64,000 nucleotides of DNA from Bradyrhizobium lablabi (GTDB lineage: Bacteria > Pseudomonadota > Alphaproteobacteria > Rhizobiales > Xanthobacteraceae), in assembly GCF_018129385.1 (NCBI RefSeq), contig NZ_JAFCLN010000003.1, forward strand, positions 525,501 through 589,500, read 5' to 3'. The notes under the pieces were generated by a model that was not told the DNA's origin, did not search any database, and was given only the letters and a program-made list of their open reading frames with translations. The position numbers were made by a program, and so were the translations under genes. Of the stretch, positions 44,524 through 52,482 are shown piece by piece (position 1 is the first letter of the stretch; every line of letters starts with the position of its first letter).

Positions 44524-44546
44524 ATCGTAAACCGGGCGTGAGGCCG

Positions 44547-45473
44547 ATGAGTTGGCTGCTGCGCACATCGCGAATAGCCATCGCTTTGGCGATCACGTGT
44601 GCCGCGTGGCCGGCGCTAGCCGAGACGATCAGCATCAACGGCGTTTCGCGGACCTTCCTCGCGCAATTTCCCGAGTCAAGACCGGCGCCGCTCGTCATCG
44701 TGCTCCACGGCAATACCCAGAGCGGTGCCGACATGGTGAAGCGCACGCAGTGGCCAGCGGTGGCCGGGCGCGAAAAGTTCGGCGCGCTGTTTCCCGACGG
44801 GTTGAATGACGCCTGGGCCGATCTGCGGTCGGATACCAAGCGCGTTGGCCGCTCCCCGCCAAAAGGCACCGACGATGTCGCCTTCGTCGTCAAACTGATC
44901 GAAAAATACGTCGCCGACGGCAGCGCCGATCCGAAGCGGGTCTATGTCACCGGGCTCTCCAATGGCGGCGCGATGACCATGGCGCTGGTCTGTGCGCGCG
45001 CCGATCTTTTCGCGGCCGCAGCCACTGTCATCATGAACCTGATGGACGAATCCGCCGGTGCCTGCCATCCCTCACGGCCGGTGCCGATGCTGATGATGAA
45101 CGGAACCAATGATCCCCTGATCCCCTATCGGGGGGGCCGCGGCGCGAGCCGTTTTGCGGTGGACGGGTACTGGTCGACCGAGAAGACGCTGGCGTTCTGG
45201 CGCCGCGTCAATGGTTGCGAGGATGGGGATGCTTCAATCACCGACATCGCCGACCGCGATCCGACCGACCGGACCACGGTGACCCTTATCGGGTCGCGCT
45301 GTCCGCCGGGACGCGACGTCGTGCTCTACCGCGTCAATGACGGAGGCCACCGCATGCCCGGCCCCTACTCAGACGCGCGCTTTCCGCGGGTCGCCACCGC
45401 CTTCCTCGACCTGCAGAACCGTGACATTGACGGGGCGGAGACGATTTGGGCGTTTTTCAGAAGGTTTCCCTGA
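44547..45473 (+). CDS. secreted alpha/beta hydrolase, PHB-depolymerase/LpqC-like esterase
   Basis: A 308-residue protein from ATG 44547; the same frame is open far upstream but that part lies over the FAD gene. A signal peptide ends near AWPALA. The hydrolase core shows the oxyanion-hole HG in LVIVLHGNTQSG, the nucleophile elbow TGLSNGGAMTMAL, DP in NGTNDPLIPY and a C-terminal His in NDGGHRMPGP. This is the LpqC/poly(3-hydroxybutyrate)-depolymerase-like esterase pattern, which also covers feruloyl esterases. It is in the same orientation as, and just behind, the FAD oxidoreductase. Confidence 0.87.
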   Translation: MSWLLRTSRIAIALAITCAAWPALAETISINGVSRTFLAQFPESRPAPLVIVLHGNTQSGADMVKRTQWPAVAGREKFGALFPDGLNDAWADLRSDTKRVGRSPPKGTDDVAFVVKLIEKYVADGSADPKRVYVTGLSNGGAMTMALVCARADLFAAAATVIMNLMDESAGACHPSRPVPMLMMNGTNDPLIPYRGGRGASRFAVDGYWSTEKTLAFWRRVNGCEDGDASITDIADRDPTDRTTVTLIGSRCPPGRDVVLYRVNDGGHRMPGPYSDARFPRVATAFLDLQNRDIDGAETIWAFFRRFP

Positions 45474-45521
45474 GCGTCAAGAAACTCTGACCTCGGAGGT
45501 AATCGATTGGCCGCGGCTTCT

Positions 45522-45563
45522 CTTCGATAGTCGGTCCGCCGGACGGTCCGGCGACTATCGAAG
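45522..45563 (+). promoter_or_regulatory. 12-bp perfect inverted repeat overlapping a ribosome-binding site
   Basis: CTTCGATAGTCG (45522-45533) and CGACTATCGAAG (45552-45563) are exact inverted copies separated by 18 bases that contain further small dyads (CCGGAC and GTCCGG). The right arm runs into the AAGGAGAG ribosome-binding site of the NTF2-like gene at 45571. As DNA it could be a dimeric operator; as RNA the stem would hide the ribosome-binding site. Confidence 0.7.
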
Positions 45564-45570
45564 GAGAGCT

Positions 45571-45939
45571 ATGATGACCGACGTCAAAGTGGTTGCGAAA
45601 ACCTATATCGACCTCTGGAACGAGCGAACGCCGCAACGGCGGCGCGAAATGCTCGCGACCAACTGGACCAGCGATGCAAGATATGTCGATCCGCTGATGT
45701 CGGGCGAGGGCCATGACGGCGTCGACGCGCTGATCGCGGGCGTGCAGCAGAAGTTTCCGGATTTCACCTTCACGCTGATCGGCGAGCCCAACGGGTTCGG
45801 CGACCATGTTCGTTTCTCCTGGGGCCTCGGCCCCAAAGGCGCCGACAGCCCGATCAAGGGCACGGATTTCGCCGTGCTGAAGGACGGGCGCATCCGCAGC
45901 ATTACCGGGTTTCTGGATCAGGTGCCGCCAGGCGCCTGA
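45571..45939 (+). CDS. SnoaL/NTF2-like protein
   Basis: A 122-residue NTF2-fold protein from ATG 45571 with AAGGAGAGCT before it. The helical start (AKTYIDLWNERTPQRRREML), WTSDARYVDPLMSGEGHDGVDAL and GTDFAVLKDGRIRSITGFLD are typical of SnoaL-like nuclear-transport-factor-fold proteins; the C-terminal NTF2 beta sheet is present. It probably acts on or binds a small molecule. Its leader carries a striking hairpin, so expression may be controlled at that site. Confidence 0.85.
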   Translation: MMTDVKVVAKTYIDLWNERTPQRRREMLATNWTSDARYVDPLMSGEGHDGVDALIAGVQQKFPDFTFTLIGEPNGFGDHVRFSWGLGPKGADSPIKGTDFAVLKDGRIRSITGFLDQVPPGA

Positions 45940-45958
45940 TCAAAGCACGGGAGTCAAA

Positions 45959-45999
45959 ATGGCGCGGCTGCCGTAAGGCAAGCCGCGCCATGGGTTTTC
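45959..45999. terminator. bidirectional intrinsic terminator
   Basis: ATGGCGCGGCT (45959-45969) and AGCCGCGCCAT (45981-45991) form a perfect 11-bp GC-rich stem with an 11-base loop, preceded by CAAAA and followed by GGGTTTTC. It lies between the convergent NTF2-like and Rieske oxygenase genes and can end transcripts from both sides. Confidence 0.85.
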
Positions 46000-47077
46000 A
46001 TGCGGCCGATTTGGCCGTTGTGGCGGCAGTGCGTTCTGCTTCCAACCGCTTCGAGAACAGCCAGCGGAAATAGGTCAGCGGCGCGTCCGCGCCGATTGCG
46101 AGCAACTGGTAATCCGGATCGGCGTCGAACACCTTTTGCTGCGCTTCGATGATGTCCTTGTCCTCGTTAAAACCTTCTTCGAGGCTGTGCCGCAGCGACA
46201 AGGCGATGTTGGGATTGTCGATGTCGAAGTCATGCAGGTAGTTCCAGAAGAAGTGCGTGGTCGAACGCGTCTCGGGCGTCATGAACTGCGCGTTGCGGTA
46301 TTGCCGCGTTCCGGGGACTTGCACGCCCTTCTCGACGCCCCGACCCGCGGGAGCGAAGGTCGTATCGAGCGTAAAAATGCCAGGGATGATCATGCGGCCG
46401 ATGTTGCGGCGGTCGATCTTGTCGGTTTTGTTCGCAATCACCTTCTTGTGGTAGGGCGGCGGATCGGCGTCCATGTGCCAGCGCTCGACGCGAAAACCGT
46501 CATCCAGCTTCTCGATCGCGACCGGCTTTGTCTTGTAGGCATATTCCTCGGAGCCGCCGAGCGTGTTGGTGTGCACGAAGGCGAGATGGGCGAAGTCGCT
46601 GAGGTTGTCGACGATCAAGAGCCAGTTGGCCTTGTAGTGCATATAGCCGGGAAGACCGCGCCAGTTGGGATCGGCGAGCGGCGGATAGTCGAGGATCAGC
46701 TTCGGATCGGCCTTCTCGGGATCGCCAGTCCAGATGAAGATCAAATTGTACTTCTCGACCACGGGATAGCTGCGCACGCCGAGCTTTGCCGGGATGATGT
46801 CCTGGCCGGGAATCTGGATGCACTTGCCGTCGGCTGCGAACTTCATGCCGTGATACATGCACCTGATGTCGTCGCCCTCGATCCGGCCCATCGACAAGGG
46901 CGCGGCGCGATGACAGCAGCGGTCGTCGAGCGCCACGACTTTGCCGCTCGATCCGCGATACAGCACGATCGGCTTTTCCAGAATGGTGCGGGCGAGCTTC
47001 TTGTCGTCGATCAGTTCGTGATTCCAGGCCGCGACATACCAGGTGTTGCGCAGGAAAATTCCATTGTCGTCCGCCAT
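45998..47077 (-). CDS. Rieske aromatic ring-hydroxylating oxygenase (VanA-like O-demethylase type)
   Basis: A 359-residue oxygenase from ATG 47077 (GGAGGGAGAACGC upstream). The Rieske cluster ligands are in CCHRAAPLSMG (CxH) and CMYHGMKF (CxxH). The mononuclear iron site is DNLSDFAHLAFVHTNTLG, with the two histidines and a bridging aspartate. The size and pattern match VanA-like O-demethylases and related Rieske oxygenases. No reductase gene is next to it, so the electron partner must be elsewhere. A divergent LysR gene lies just upstream and is the likely regulator. Confidence 0.9.
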   Translation of the reverse strand: MADDNGIFLRNTWYVAAWNHELIDDKKLARTILEKPIVLYRGSSGKVVALDDRCCHRAAPLSMGRIEGDDIRCMYHGMKFAADGKCIQIPGQDIIPAKLGVRSYPVVEKYNLIFIWTGDPEKADPKLILDYPPLADPNWRGLPGYMHYKANWLLIVDNLSDFAHLAFVHTNTLGGSEEYAYKTKPVAIEKLDDGFRVERWHMDADPPPYHKKVIANKTDKIDRRNIGRMIIPGIFTLDTTFAPAGRGVEKGVQVPGTRQYRNAQFMTPETRSTTHFFWNYLHDFDIDNPNIALSLRHSLEEGFNEDKDIIEAQQKVFDADPDYQLLAIGADAPLTYFRWLFSKRLEAERTAATTAKSAA

Positions 47078-47182
47078 GCGTTCTCCCTCCTGAAGGCGTT
47101 TGACGCAGGCTAGGCGATCGGGAATTTGCGGAAAGCCGGTTTGTGCTGGACACACTGTACCGCGGGGTGGACAATCCGGCGC

Positions 47183-48100
47183 ATGGAGTGGCGCGATTGG
47201 GAATTATTCTGCGAAGTCGTTGAGCACGGCGGCTTTTCCGCCGCCGCGCGCGTGCTGGGGCATCCCAAATCGAGCCTTAGTGCTGCGGTGCAACGACTGG
47301 AGGCCAATCTCGGCCTGCGCCTGATCGAGCGCACGACGCGTCATTTGCGGCTCACCGATGCCGGCGAGACCATCTACCGGCGCGTAAAACCGCTGTTCGC
47401 TGCGCTGCATGATACGCACAGCGAGGCGCTTGCCATGAGCAGCGCGGTGGCCGGCACCTTGCGCATCAAGTCGCCCTATGAATTCGGCGCGCATTATGTC
47501 GGGCCGGTCGCCAGCGAATTGATGGGCCGGTATCCCGAGCTTGCGATCCGGATCGATGTCGAGCACGAGATCGTCAATCCGGTCGCCGAGAACTATGACA
47601 TCGTGTTCGCGATGATCGAGGCGCCGCTGCCCGCGGCAAGCACGATCATCCGGCGGGTATTTTCGATCGAGCGGGGATTGTTCGCCGCACCGGCGCTGCT
47701 GGAGCGTTTTGGCGAACCCCGCTCGTGGGAGGACCTTGCAAAGCTTCCGCTGCTGACCGGGCCCAACGACGCGCCCTGGGCCATCACCACGCCGCAGGGA
47801 ACGCTCGAACATCTGGCGGTGGAACAGGCCAGGTTGATCAGCTCAAACGCCCACATCAGGCTGCACGCCGCGCTTGCCGGGCACGGCGTGCTGCGGGTCA
47901 CCGCCAGCTTCACCCGGGCCGCGGTTGAAGCGGGGCTGCTGCGGCACCTGTTGCCGGACCATGTTTGCGAGCCGCTCAACGTCCATGCCCTGCTGCCGGC
48001 GCGGCAATTCGTCCCGGCAAAGGTCCGTTGCTTCCTCGACGCGCTGGAAGCGCATGCCCATGATCGCCCCACGGTGCGGGCCGATCAGTGGCCGGGCTGA
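47183..48100 (+). CDS. LysR family transcriptional regulator
   Basis: A 305-residue regulator from ATG 47183 (MEWRDWELF). HTH: LFCEVVEHGGFSAAARVLG and SSLSAAVQRLEANLGLRLIE. The effector domain starts at GTLRIKSPYEFGAHYVGPVA. It is divergent from the Rieske oxygenase, with 105 bases between the starts, and probably responds to the aromatic substrate. It precedes an ECF sigma factor on the same strand but that gene has its own promoter-like motif. Confidence 0.9.
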   Translation: MEWRDWELFCEVVEHGGFSAAARVLGHPKSSLSAAVQRLEANLGLRLIERTTRHLRLTDAGETIYRRVKPLFAALHDTHSEALAMSSAVAGTLRIKSPYEFGAHYVGPVASELMGRYPELAIRIDVEHEIVNPVAENYDIVFAMIEAPLPAASTIIRRVFSIERGLFAAPALLERFGEPRSWEDLAKLPLLTGPNDAPWAITTPQGTLEHLAVEQARLISSNAHIRLHAALAGHGVLRVTASFTRAAVEAGLLRHLLPDHVCEPLNVHALLPARQFVPAKVRCFLDALEAHAHDRPTVRADQWPG

Positions 48101-48116
48101 TTTTTTCTTTTTTTTC

Positions 48117-48145
48117 GGGAACCTTGGCGCGACAGCCGCATCCAA
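48117..48145 (+). promoter_or_regulatory. ECF-type promoter of the sigma factor gene
   Basis: GGGAACCT (48117-48124), 15 bases, then ATCCAA (48140-48145). The same two boxes with the identical 15-base spacing recur at 48874-48902. Long -35 boxes with GGAAC are typical of ECF sigma factors, so this is read as an autoregulated promoter. The sigma factor ATG is 31 bases further on. Confidence 0.75.
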
Positions 48146-48176
48146 AGCCAGGCCCCACTGTGTTAACGGGAATGCC

Positions 48177-48866
48177 ATGCGCCAGGCCCAAGCTCCGGAG
48201 ATTACGGCTGCCGGCACCGACGATGCCGAACTGGTCCGCCGTTCCCTCGCCCGCGACGAGGCCGCCGTGCGCGCCGTCATGCAGGCGAACAACCGCAGGC
48301 TCTTTCGTCTCGCCCGCGGCATTTTGCGTAACGATGCCGAGGCCGAGGACGTGGTGCAGGACACTTATGTACGCGCCTTCACCCATCTCGAACAGTTCCG
48401 CGGCAATTCCAGCCTCTCCACCTGGCTGTCGCGGATCGCGATGAACGAGGCGCTCGGCCGCCTTCGCCGGCAGCGGCCTTCCGTGGAATGGTCCACGCTG
48501 GAGAAGAGCGTGCCGGAAGCGCAGATCATTCCCTTCCCTCTCGCCTCCCCAGACGATCCGGAAAAATCCATGGCGCAGCGTGAAATCCAGCATGTCGTCG
48601 AGCACGCCATCGATGAATTGCCGGAGCCGTTCCGCCTCGTCTTCATCACCCGCGTGATGGAAGGGATGAATGTCGAGGAGACCGCCGAGCTGCTCGGACT
48701 AAAGCCCGAGACCGTGAAGACGCGGCTGCACCGCGCGCGCAACCTGTTGCGCGACAATGTCGAGAAGAAGATCGGGCCGGTGGTGATGGAAGCGTTTCCA
48801 TTTGCCGGCCGGCGCTGCGAGCGGCTGACCGAGGCGGTGCTGAAACGGCTCGGCTACAGCACGTAA
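48177..48866 (+). CDS. ECF-type RNA polymerase sigma factor
   Basis: A 229-residue sigma factor from ATG 48177. Region 2 is LVRRSLARDEAAVRAVMQAN, LFRLARGILRNDAEAEDVVQDTYVRAF and LSTWLSRIAMNEALGRLRRQ; region 4 is AIDELPEPFRLVFITRVMEG, MNVEETAELLGLKPETVKTRLHRARNLLRDNV. Length and lack of region 3 place it among ECF (group 4) factors. No anti-sigma factor gene is adjacent. The matching promoter motifs upstream of this gene and of the DUF4142-cupredoxin genes predict self-control plus control of those genes. Confidence 0.92.
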   Translation: MRQAQAPEITAAGTDDAELVRRSLARDEAAVRAVMQANNRRLFRLARGILRNDAEAEDVVQDTYVRAFTHLEQFRGNSSLSTWLSRIAMNEALGRLRRQRPSVEWSTLEKSVPEAQIIPFPLASPDDPEKSMAQREIQHVVEHAIDELPEPFRLVFITRVMEGMNVEETAELLGLKPETVKTRLHRARNLLRDNVEKKIGPVVMEAFPFAGRRCERLTEAVLKRLGYST

Positions 48867-48873
48867 ATTTTCC

Positions 48874-48902
48874 GGGAACCTCCGCGCACCGGCGCCATCC
48901 AA
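48874..48902 (+). promoter_or_regulatory. ECF-type promoter of the DUF4142-cupredoxin genes
   Basis: GGGAACCT (48874-48881), 15 bases, ATCCAA (48897-48902), matching the sigma factor's own upstream motif in both boxes and spacing. It begins 7 bases after the sigma factor stop and points to the DUF4142 gene at 48963. Confidence 0.75.
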
Positions 48903-48962
48903 CTCCTGTGCACCAATAACCCCGCCGGCGCGGCGATGCGGCCGGCGTCACAGGAGGGTCAG

Positions 48963-49487
48963 ATGATGTTCGTTCGTTTGAGCGCGGCGATTGCCGCATT
49001 GAGCCTGATGTCGGGCGCTGCGATGGCGCAAGCGGCAAAACCGACCGATCCGCAGATCGCACATATCGCCTACACCGCCGGCGTGATCGACATCACCGCG
49101 GCGAAGCAGGCGATCTCGAAAGCCAGCAACAAGGACGTAAAAGCATTTGCGCAGGACATGGTGCGCGACCATGAGGCCGTGAACAAGCAGGCGCTCGATC
49201 TCGTGAAGAAGCTCAACGTAACGCCGCAGGACAACGACACCAGCAAGACGCTGTCGAAGCAGGCCAGCGACAAGCTGGCCGAACTCGCCAAGCTGAGCGG
49301 CCCCGCCTACGACAAGGCCTATGTCGCCAACGAGGTTGCCTACCACAAGGCGGTCAACAGCGCGCTGGAGACGCAACTGATTCCGTCCGCCACCAACGCC
49401 GAGCTGAAGGGCCTGCTGCAGACGGGGCTGAAAATCTTTCAGGGCCATCAGCAGCATGCCGAACACGTCGCAGCCAACCTGAAGTGA
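48963..49487 (+). CDS. DUF4142 domain periplasmic protein
   Basis: A 174-residue protein from ATG 48963 with CAGGAGGGTCAG before it. A signal peptide (LSAAIAALSLMSGAAMAQA) is followed by one DUF4142 domain, a ferritin-like four-helix fold: IAHIAYTAGVIDITAAKQAI, VKAFAQDMVRDHEAVNKQAL, and YVANEVAYHKAVNSALETQLI with GHQQHAEHVAANL. The His and Glu pattern resembles metal-binding helices but metal content is unknown. It is followed by a cupredoxin gene 11 bases later and the promoter motif upstream puts it in the sigma factor regulon. Confidence 0.88.
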   Translation: MMFVRLSAAIAALSLMSGAAMAQAAKPTDPQIAHIAYTAGVIDITAAKQAISKASNKDVKAFAQDMVRDHEAVNKQALDLVKKLNVTPQDNDTSKTLSKQASDKLAELAKLSGPAYDKAYVANEVAYHKAVNSALETQLIPSATNAELKGLLQTGLKIFQGHQQHAEHVAANLK

Positions 49488-49498
49488 CGGAGAAGCCC

Positions 49499-49819
49499 AT
49501 GCTGTCGAGACGGCACCTCGTAGCCGCGGCCCTGCTCCTTGTTGGCGCGATGGCCGTCCCGGCGCATGCGGCGACGATTCAGGTCGTGATGGAGAACCTT
49601 GTGGTCTCGCCGGCCGAAATTTCGGCAAAGGTCGGCGACACCATCGAATGGGTCAACAAGGACGTGTTCGTTCACACGGCAACCGCGCGCAATGGCGATT
49701 TCGACGTGATGATGCCGGCGAAAAAGACCGTAACCTCGGTGCTGAAGAAGCCGGGCACGATCGAATATTACTGCCGCTTCCATCCCAACATGAAGGCTGT
49801 ACTTGTTGTCGCACCTTAA
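49499..49819 (+). CDS. cupredoxin (blue copper protein, amicyanin/plastocyanin-like)
   Basis: A 106-residue protein from ATG 49499 (GGAG upstream). The N-terminus SRRHLVAAALLLVGAMAVPA with a HAA cleavage site is an export signal, possibly twin-arginine. The type 1 copper ligands are in place: His in KDVFVHTATA, then Cys, His and Met in YYCRFHPNMKAVLVV. It would shuttle electrons or scavenge copper in the periplasm. It follows the DUF4142 gene by 11 bases and is probably in the same ECF-controlled transcript. Confidence 0.92.
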   Translation: MLSRRHLVAAALLLVGAMAVPAHAATIQVVMENLVVSPAEISAKVGDTIEWVNKDVFVHTATARNGDFDVMMPAKKTVTSVLKKPGTIEYYCRFHPNMKAVLVVAP

Positions 49820-49905
49820 CCCGGCATGGCCCGCCCCGGAAAACGGCAGTAGCGGAGCACGTGCCGCCGCGCTATGGATGCCCGGCTTTTCACCGGGAGA
49901 ACTGT

Positions 49906-50256
49906 ATGAGCATCCAGCGTTTTGAGACCGGCCCGCGCATGAGCCAGGTCGTCGTTCACGGCAACACCGTCTATCTCGCGGGCGTCGTCGCCAACAAGTC
50001 GGCCGGCGGCAGCGTGACCGACCAGACCAAAGAGATCCTGTCGATCATCGACGGCCATCTGGCAAAGGCCGGCAGCGACAAGTCAAAACTGCTTTCGGCC
50101 AACATCTATATCACCGACATGAAGACGTTCCAGGAGATGAACGCGGTGTGGGATGGCTGGGTGTCGGCGGGCAATACGCCGGCCCGCGCCACGGTCGAAG
50201 CCAAGCTGGCGGCGCCGCAATACAACGTCGAGATCATGGTGGTCGCGGCGAAGTAA
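49906..50256 (+). CDS. RidA family protein
   Basis: A 116-residue RidA/YjgF/UK114 protein from ATG 49906 with CGGGAGAACTGT before it. Core features: VVVHGNTVYLAGVVANKSAG, QTKEILSIIDGHLAKAGSDK, and TPARATVEAKLAAPQYNVEI with the conserved arginine. RidA proteins deaminate reactive enamine/imine intermediates; some rhizobial members act in other pathways. A strong hairpin follows. It may be read through from the ECF-controlled genes but has its own ribosome-binding site. Confidence 0.9.
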   Translation: MSIQRFETGPRMSQVVVHGNTVYLAGVVANKSAGGSVTDQTKEILSIIDGHLAKAGSDKSKLLSANIYITDMKTFQEMNAVWDGWVSAGNTPARATVEAKLAAPQYNVEIMVVAAK

Positions 50257-50298
50257 TTTTTGGACGCCGTGGCGCCCTCCGTGGGTGCCGCGGCGCTT

Positions 50299-50315
50299 CC
50301 ACGGCAGCGCCGTGG
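50299..50315. terminator. GC-rich hairpin after RidA
   Basis: CCACGGC (50299-50305), loop AGC, GCCGTGG (50309-50315) is a perfect 7-bp stem 43 bases after the RidA stop. No T-run follows, so termination is inferred from position only. Confidence 0.45.
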
Positions 50316-50353
50316 CTGGTAGTCTCTTCCGAAAAGAAGACCGGGAGGACACC

Positions 50354-51145
50354 ATGAAGGCAAGCGCAGCCTTCAACAATTTTGCCATCAACGACATCAC
50401 GCCGGCCGTGCTGGCGATCGGACGGACGACGTTCCCGCAGGCGCTGATCTCGGCGTTGCGGCGCGTGGCCGATGTCGGCCATTGCATGGTGTTTTCTTTC
50501 GAGGGCGAGCGTTCGGCCTGCCTGCTCGATGCCGGCAACATTCCGACCGGGCGCGATCTCGGCATCGCCTATGCCGGGCACTTTCATCAATCCGACCCGA
50601 ACCGCGACGCGATTTTTGCCGGGCATGGCGAGGCGGCGCCCGTGCTGCTGCCGACATTTGCGCGCCGCGCCTACAGCGACAGTTACCGAAAGATCTTTTT
50701 CGACGACTCCGACATCGTCGACAAGTTCGCCACCGCAATCTGGGTCGACGACACCTGCTTCTATGTGAATTTCTACCGGATCACCGCGCAGGGCCGCTTC
50801 ACGCCCGAGCAAATTCGCCGCCTTTCCGCGGTGGCGCCGGCGGTGAGCGCCGCGGTGGCGCGGCATTTCCAGCTCGATGCCACGGCGGACGGCGATCCGA
50901 TGGGCCGGCTCAAGACGCTGTTTGCGACCGGCCAGCCGCTGGCGCTGCTGACCGGACGCGAGAAGGAGGTGTGCCTGCGCATCCTCTCCGGCCTTTCCTC
51001 CGAGGCGATCGCGGCCGAGCTCGGCATCAGCCTGCATTCGGCGCTGACCTACCGCAAGCGTGCCTATGAAAGGCTCGGCATCTCCTCGCAGAACGAGCTC
51101 TTTGGCATCGTGCTGCGCCTGATGGCCTCGCGCAGCCTGAATTGA
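50354..51145 (+). CDS. LuxR-type (FixJ/NarL C-terminal HTH) transcriptional regulator
   Basis: A 263-residue regulator from ATG 50354 (GGGAGGACACC before it). The C-terminal helix-turn-helix is LLTGREKEVCLRILSGLSSE, AIAAELGISLHSALTYRKRA. The N-terminal 180 residues are a sensory domain with no receiver or acyl-homoserine-lactone signature that I can see. It stands alone with no synthase gene nearby. A 22-bp dyad between it and the P450 gene (51153-51174) is a candidate binding site. Confidence 0.87.
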   Translation: MKASAAFNNFAINDITPAVLAIGRTTFPQALISALRRVADVGHCMVFSFEGERSACLLDAGNIPTGRDLGIAYAGHFHQSDPNRDAIFAGHGEAAPVLLPTFARRAYSDSYRKIFFDDSDIVDKFATAIWVDDTCFYVNFYRITAQGRFTPEQIRRLSAVAPAVSAAVARHFQLDATADGDPMGRLKTLFATGQPLALLTGREKEVCLRILSGLSSEAIAAELGISLHSALTYRKRAYERLGISSQNELFGIVLRLMASRSLN

Positions 51146-51152
51146 ACGGGCG

Positions 51153-51174
51153 CTGTCCCCAGCGGTGGGGACAG
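51153..51174. promoter_or_regulatory. 22-bp perfect dyad upstream of the P450 gene
   Basis: CTGTCCCC (51153-51160), 6-base spacer, GGGGACAG (51167-51174). Its length and symmetry are like LuxR-type boxes, and it lies between the LuxR-type gene stop and the P450 start. It could instead be a terminator hairpin for the regulator gene. Confidence 0.55.
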
Positions 51175-51226
51175 ACCGGCGCTGGCCGCCCGGCTATGTT
51201 CGCTGGAGAGCCCCGAGGATTCGCCC

Positions 51227-52411
51227 GTGAGCACCGCGCCCCGCATCGACATCGATCCCGCCGCATTCTGGCAGGACCCCTACCCCATGCTGGCCCGCTT
51301 CCGCAAGGAAGCGCCGATCGTCTCCGTGCCGCAGCTCGGCTCAACGCTGCTGTGCAGCCGCGATGACATCTTCGTCTCGGAGAAGCAGGTCGACGTGTTC
51401 TCGTCGCACCAGCCGCAGGGGCTGATGAACAGGCTGATGGGCCACAACATGATGCGCAAGGACGGCGAAGCGCACATGGACGAGCGCAAGGCGATCTTTC
51501 CGGCGATCTCGCCGAAGACGGTGAAGACGCACTGGACCGCGCAGTTTCAGGCGCATGCCGACCGCATCATGGACCAACTCGAGCCGGTGCCATCAATCGA
51601 TTTCGTGCAGGCCTTTGCGCTGCCGTTCTCGGCCGAATGCCTGAAGTCGATCACCGGGCTCACCAACATGCGCTTCCAGGACATGAACGCCTGGTCGCAA
51701 GGCATGATCGACGGCATCGCCAATTATGCCGGCGACCCCGCGGTGGAAGCGCGCTGCAACGCCGCGACCTCAGGCATTGATGCGGCGATCGACGACATGC
51801 TGCCGGTGCTGTCGAAGAAGCCCGACCTCAGCCTGCTCGGGGTGATGCTGCAATCTGGCATGCCGATGGAGAGCGTGCGCGCCAATATCAAGCTGTCGAT
51901 ATCCGGCGGCCAGAACGAGCCGCGCGATGCGATCGCCGGCACGGTGTGGGCGCTGCTGACGCATCCCGACCAGCTCGAACTGGCGCGGAGCGGCGCCATC
52001 TCGTGGATGCAGGCGTTCGAGGAATACGCCCGCTGGATCTCGCCGATCGGCATGTCGCCGCGGCGGATCGCAAGGCCCTGGAAGATCCGCGATGTCGAGT
52101 TCGAGCCGGAAGAGCGCGTGTTCCTGATGTTCGGCTCCGCCAACCGCGACGAGAAGCACTTTGCCAATGCGGAAGCCTTTGACGTGCGGCGCGATACCAG
52201 CAAGAGCATCGCCTTCGGCGCCGGTCCGCACTTCTGCGCCGGCGCCTGGGCCTCGCGCGCGATGGTCGCCGACGTCGCGCTGCCCACGATCTTTGCGCGG
52301 CTGCAAAACCTGCGGCTGGCCGCGCCGCCGCGCATCGGCGGCTGGGCCTTTCGCGGGCTGATCGATCTGCCGGTGTCTTGGGACGTTTGCCGCATCGCGG
52401 GGGCGGCCTGA
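51227..52411 (+). CDS. cytochrome P450
   Basis: A 394-residue soluble bacterial P450 from GTG 51227. The heme-binding loop is FGAGPHFCAGAWASRAM (FxxGxxxCxG), the ExxR motif is in EEYARWISPI, and the I-helix reads LSISGGQNEPRDAI, in which the usual acid-alcohol Thr is replaced. Similar GGxNEPRD I-helices occur in a widespread alphaproteobacterial P450 group. The substrate is unknown; no ferredoxin or reductase gene is adjacent. The nearby LuxR-type regulator and the dyad upstream may control it. Confidence 0.93.
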   Translation: MSTAPRIDIDPAAFWQDPYPMLARFRKEAPIVSVPQLGSTLLCSRDDIFVSEKQVDVFSSHQPQGLMNRLMGHNMMRKDGEAHMDERKAIFPAISPKTVKTHWTAQFQAHADRIMDQLEPVPSIDFVQAFALPFSAECLKSITGLTNMRFQDMNAWSQGMIDGIANYAGDPAVEARCNAATSGIDAAIDDMLPVLSKKPDLSLLGVMLQSGMPMESVRANIKLSISGGQNEPRDAIAGTVWALLTHPDQLELARSGAISWMQAFEEYARWISPIGMSPRRIARPWKIRDVEFEPEERVFLMFGSANRDEKHFANAEAFDVRRDTSKSIAFGAGPHFCAGAWASRAMVADVALPTIFARLQNLRLAAPPRIGGWAFRGLIDLPVSWDVCRIAGAA

Positions 52412-52456
52412 CTCAAAAAGTCGAAAACAACCCCATGGACAGTAGGACCGGCGGCG

Positions 52457-52472
52457 CGGCCTCGATCGGCCG
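52457..52472. terminator. short hairpin between convergent P450 and membrane-protein genes
   Basis: CGGCC (52457-52461), 6-base loop, GGCCG (52468-52472) followed by AATTTAG. A weak candidate bidirectional terminator supported mainly by its position. Confidence 0.35.
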
Positions 52473-52482
52473 AATTTAGCGC

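Noticed and set aside
43695..44546. In-frame upstream extension of the secreted esterase
   Set aside because: It overlaps the FAD oxidoreductase in another frame and lacks a ribosome-binding site; a signal peptide begins at ATG 44547.
49484..49498. GTG start of the cupredoxin overlapping the DUF4142 stop
   Set aside because: ATG 49499 has a better-placed GGAG and starts directly at the export signal.
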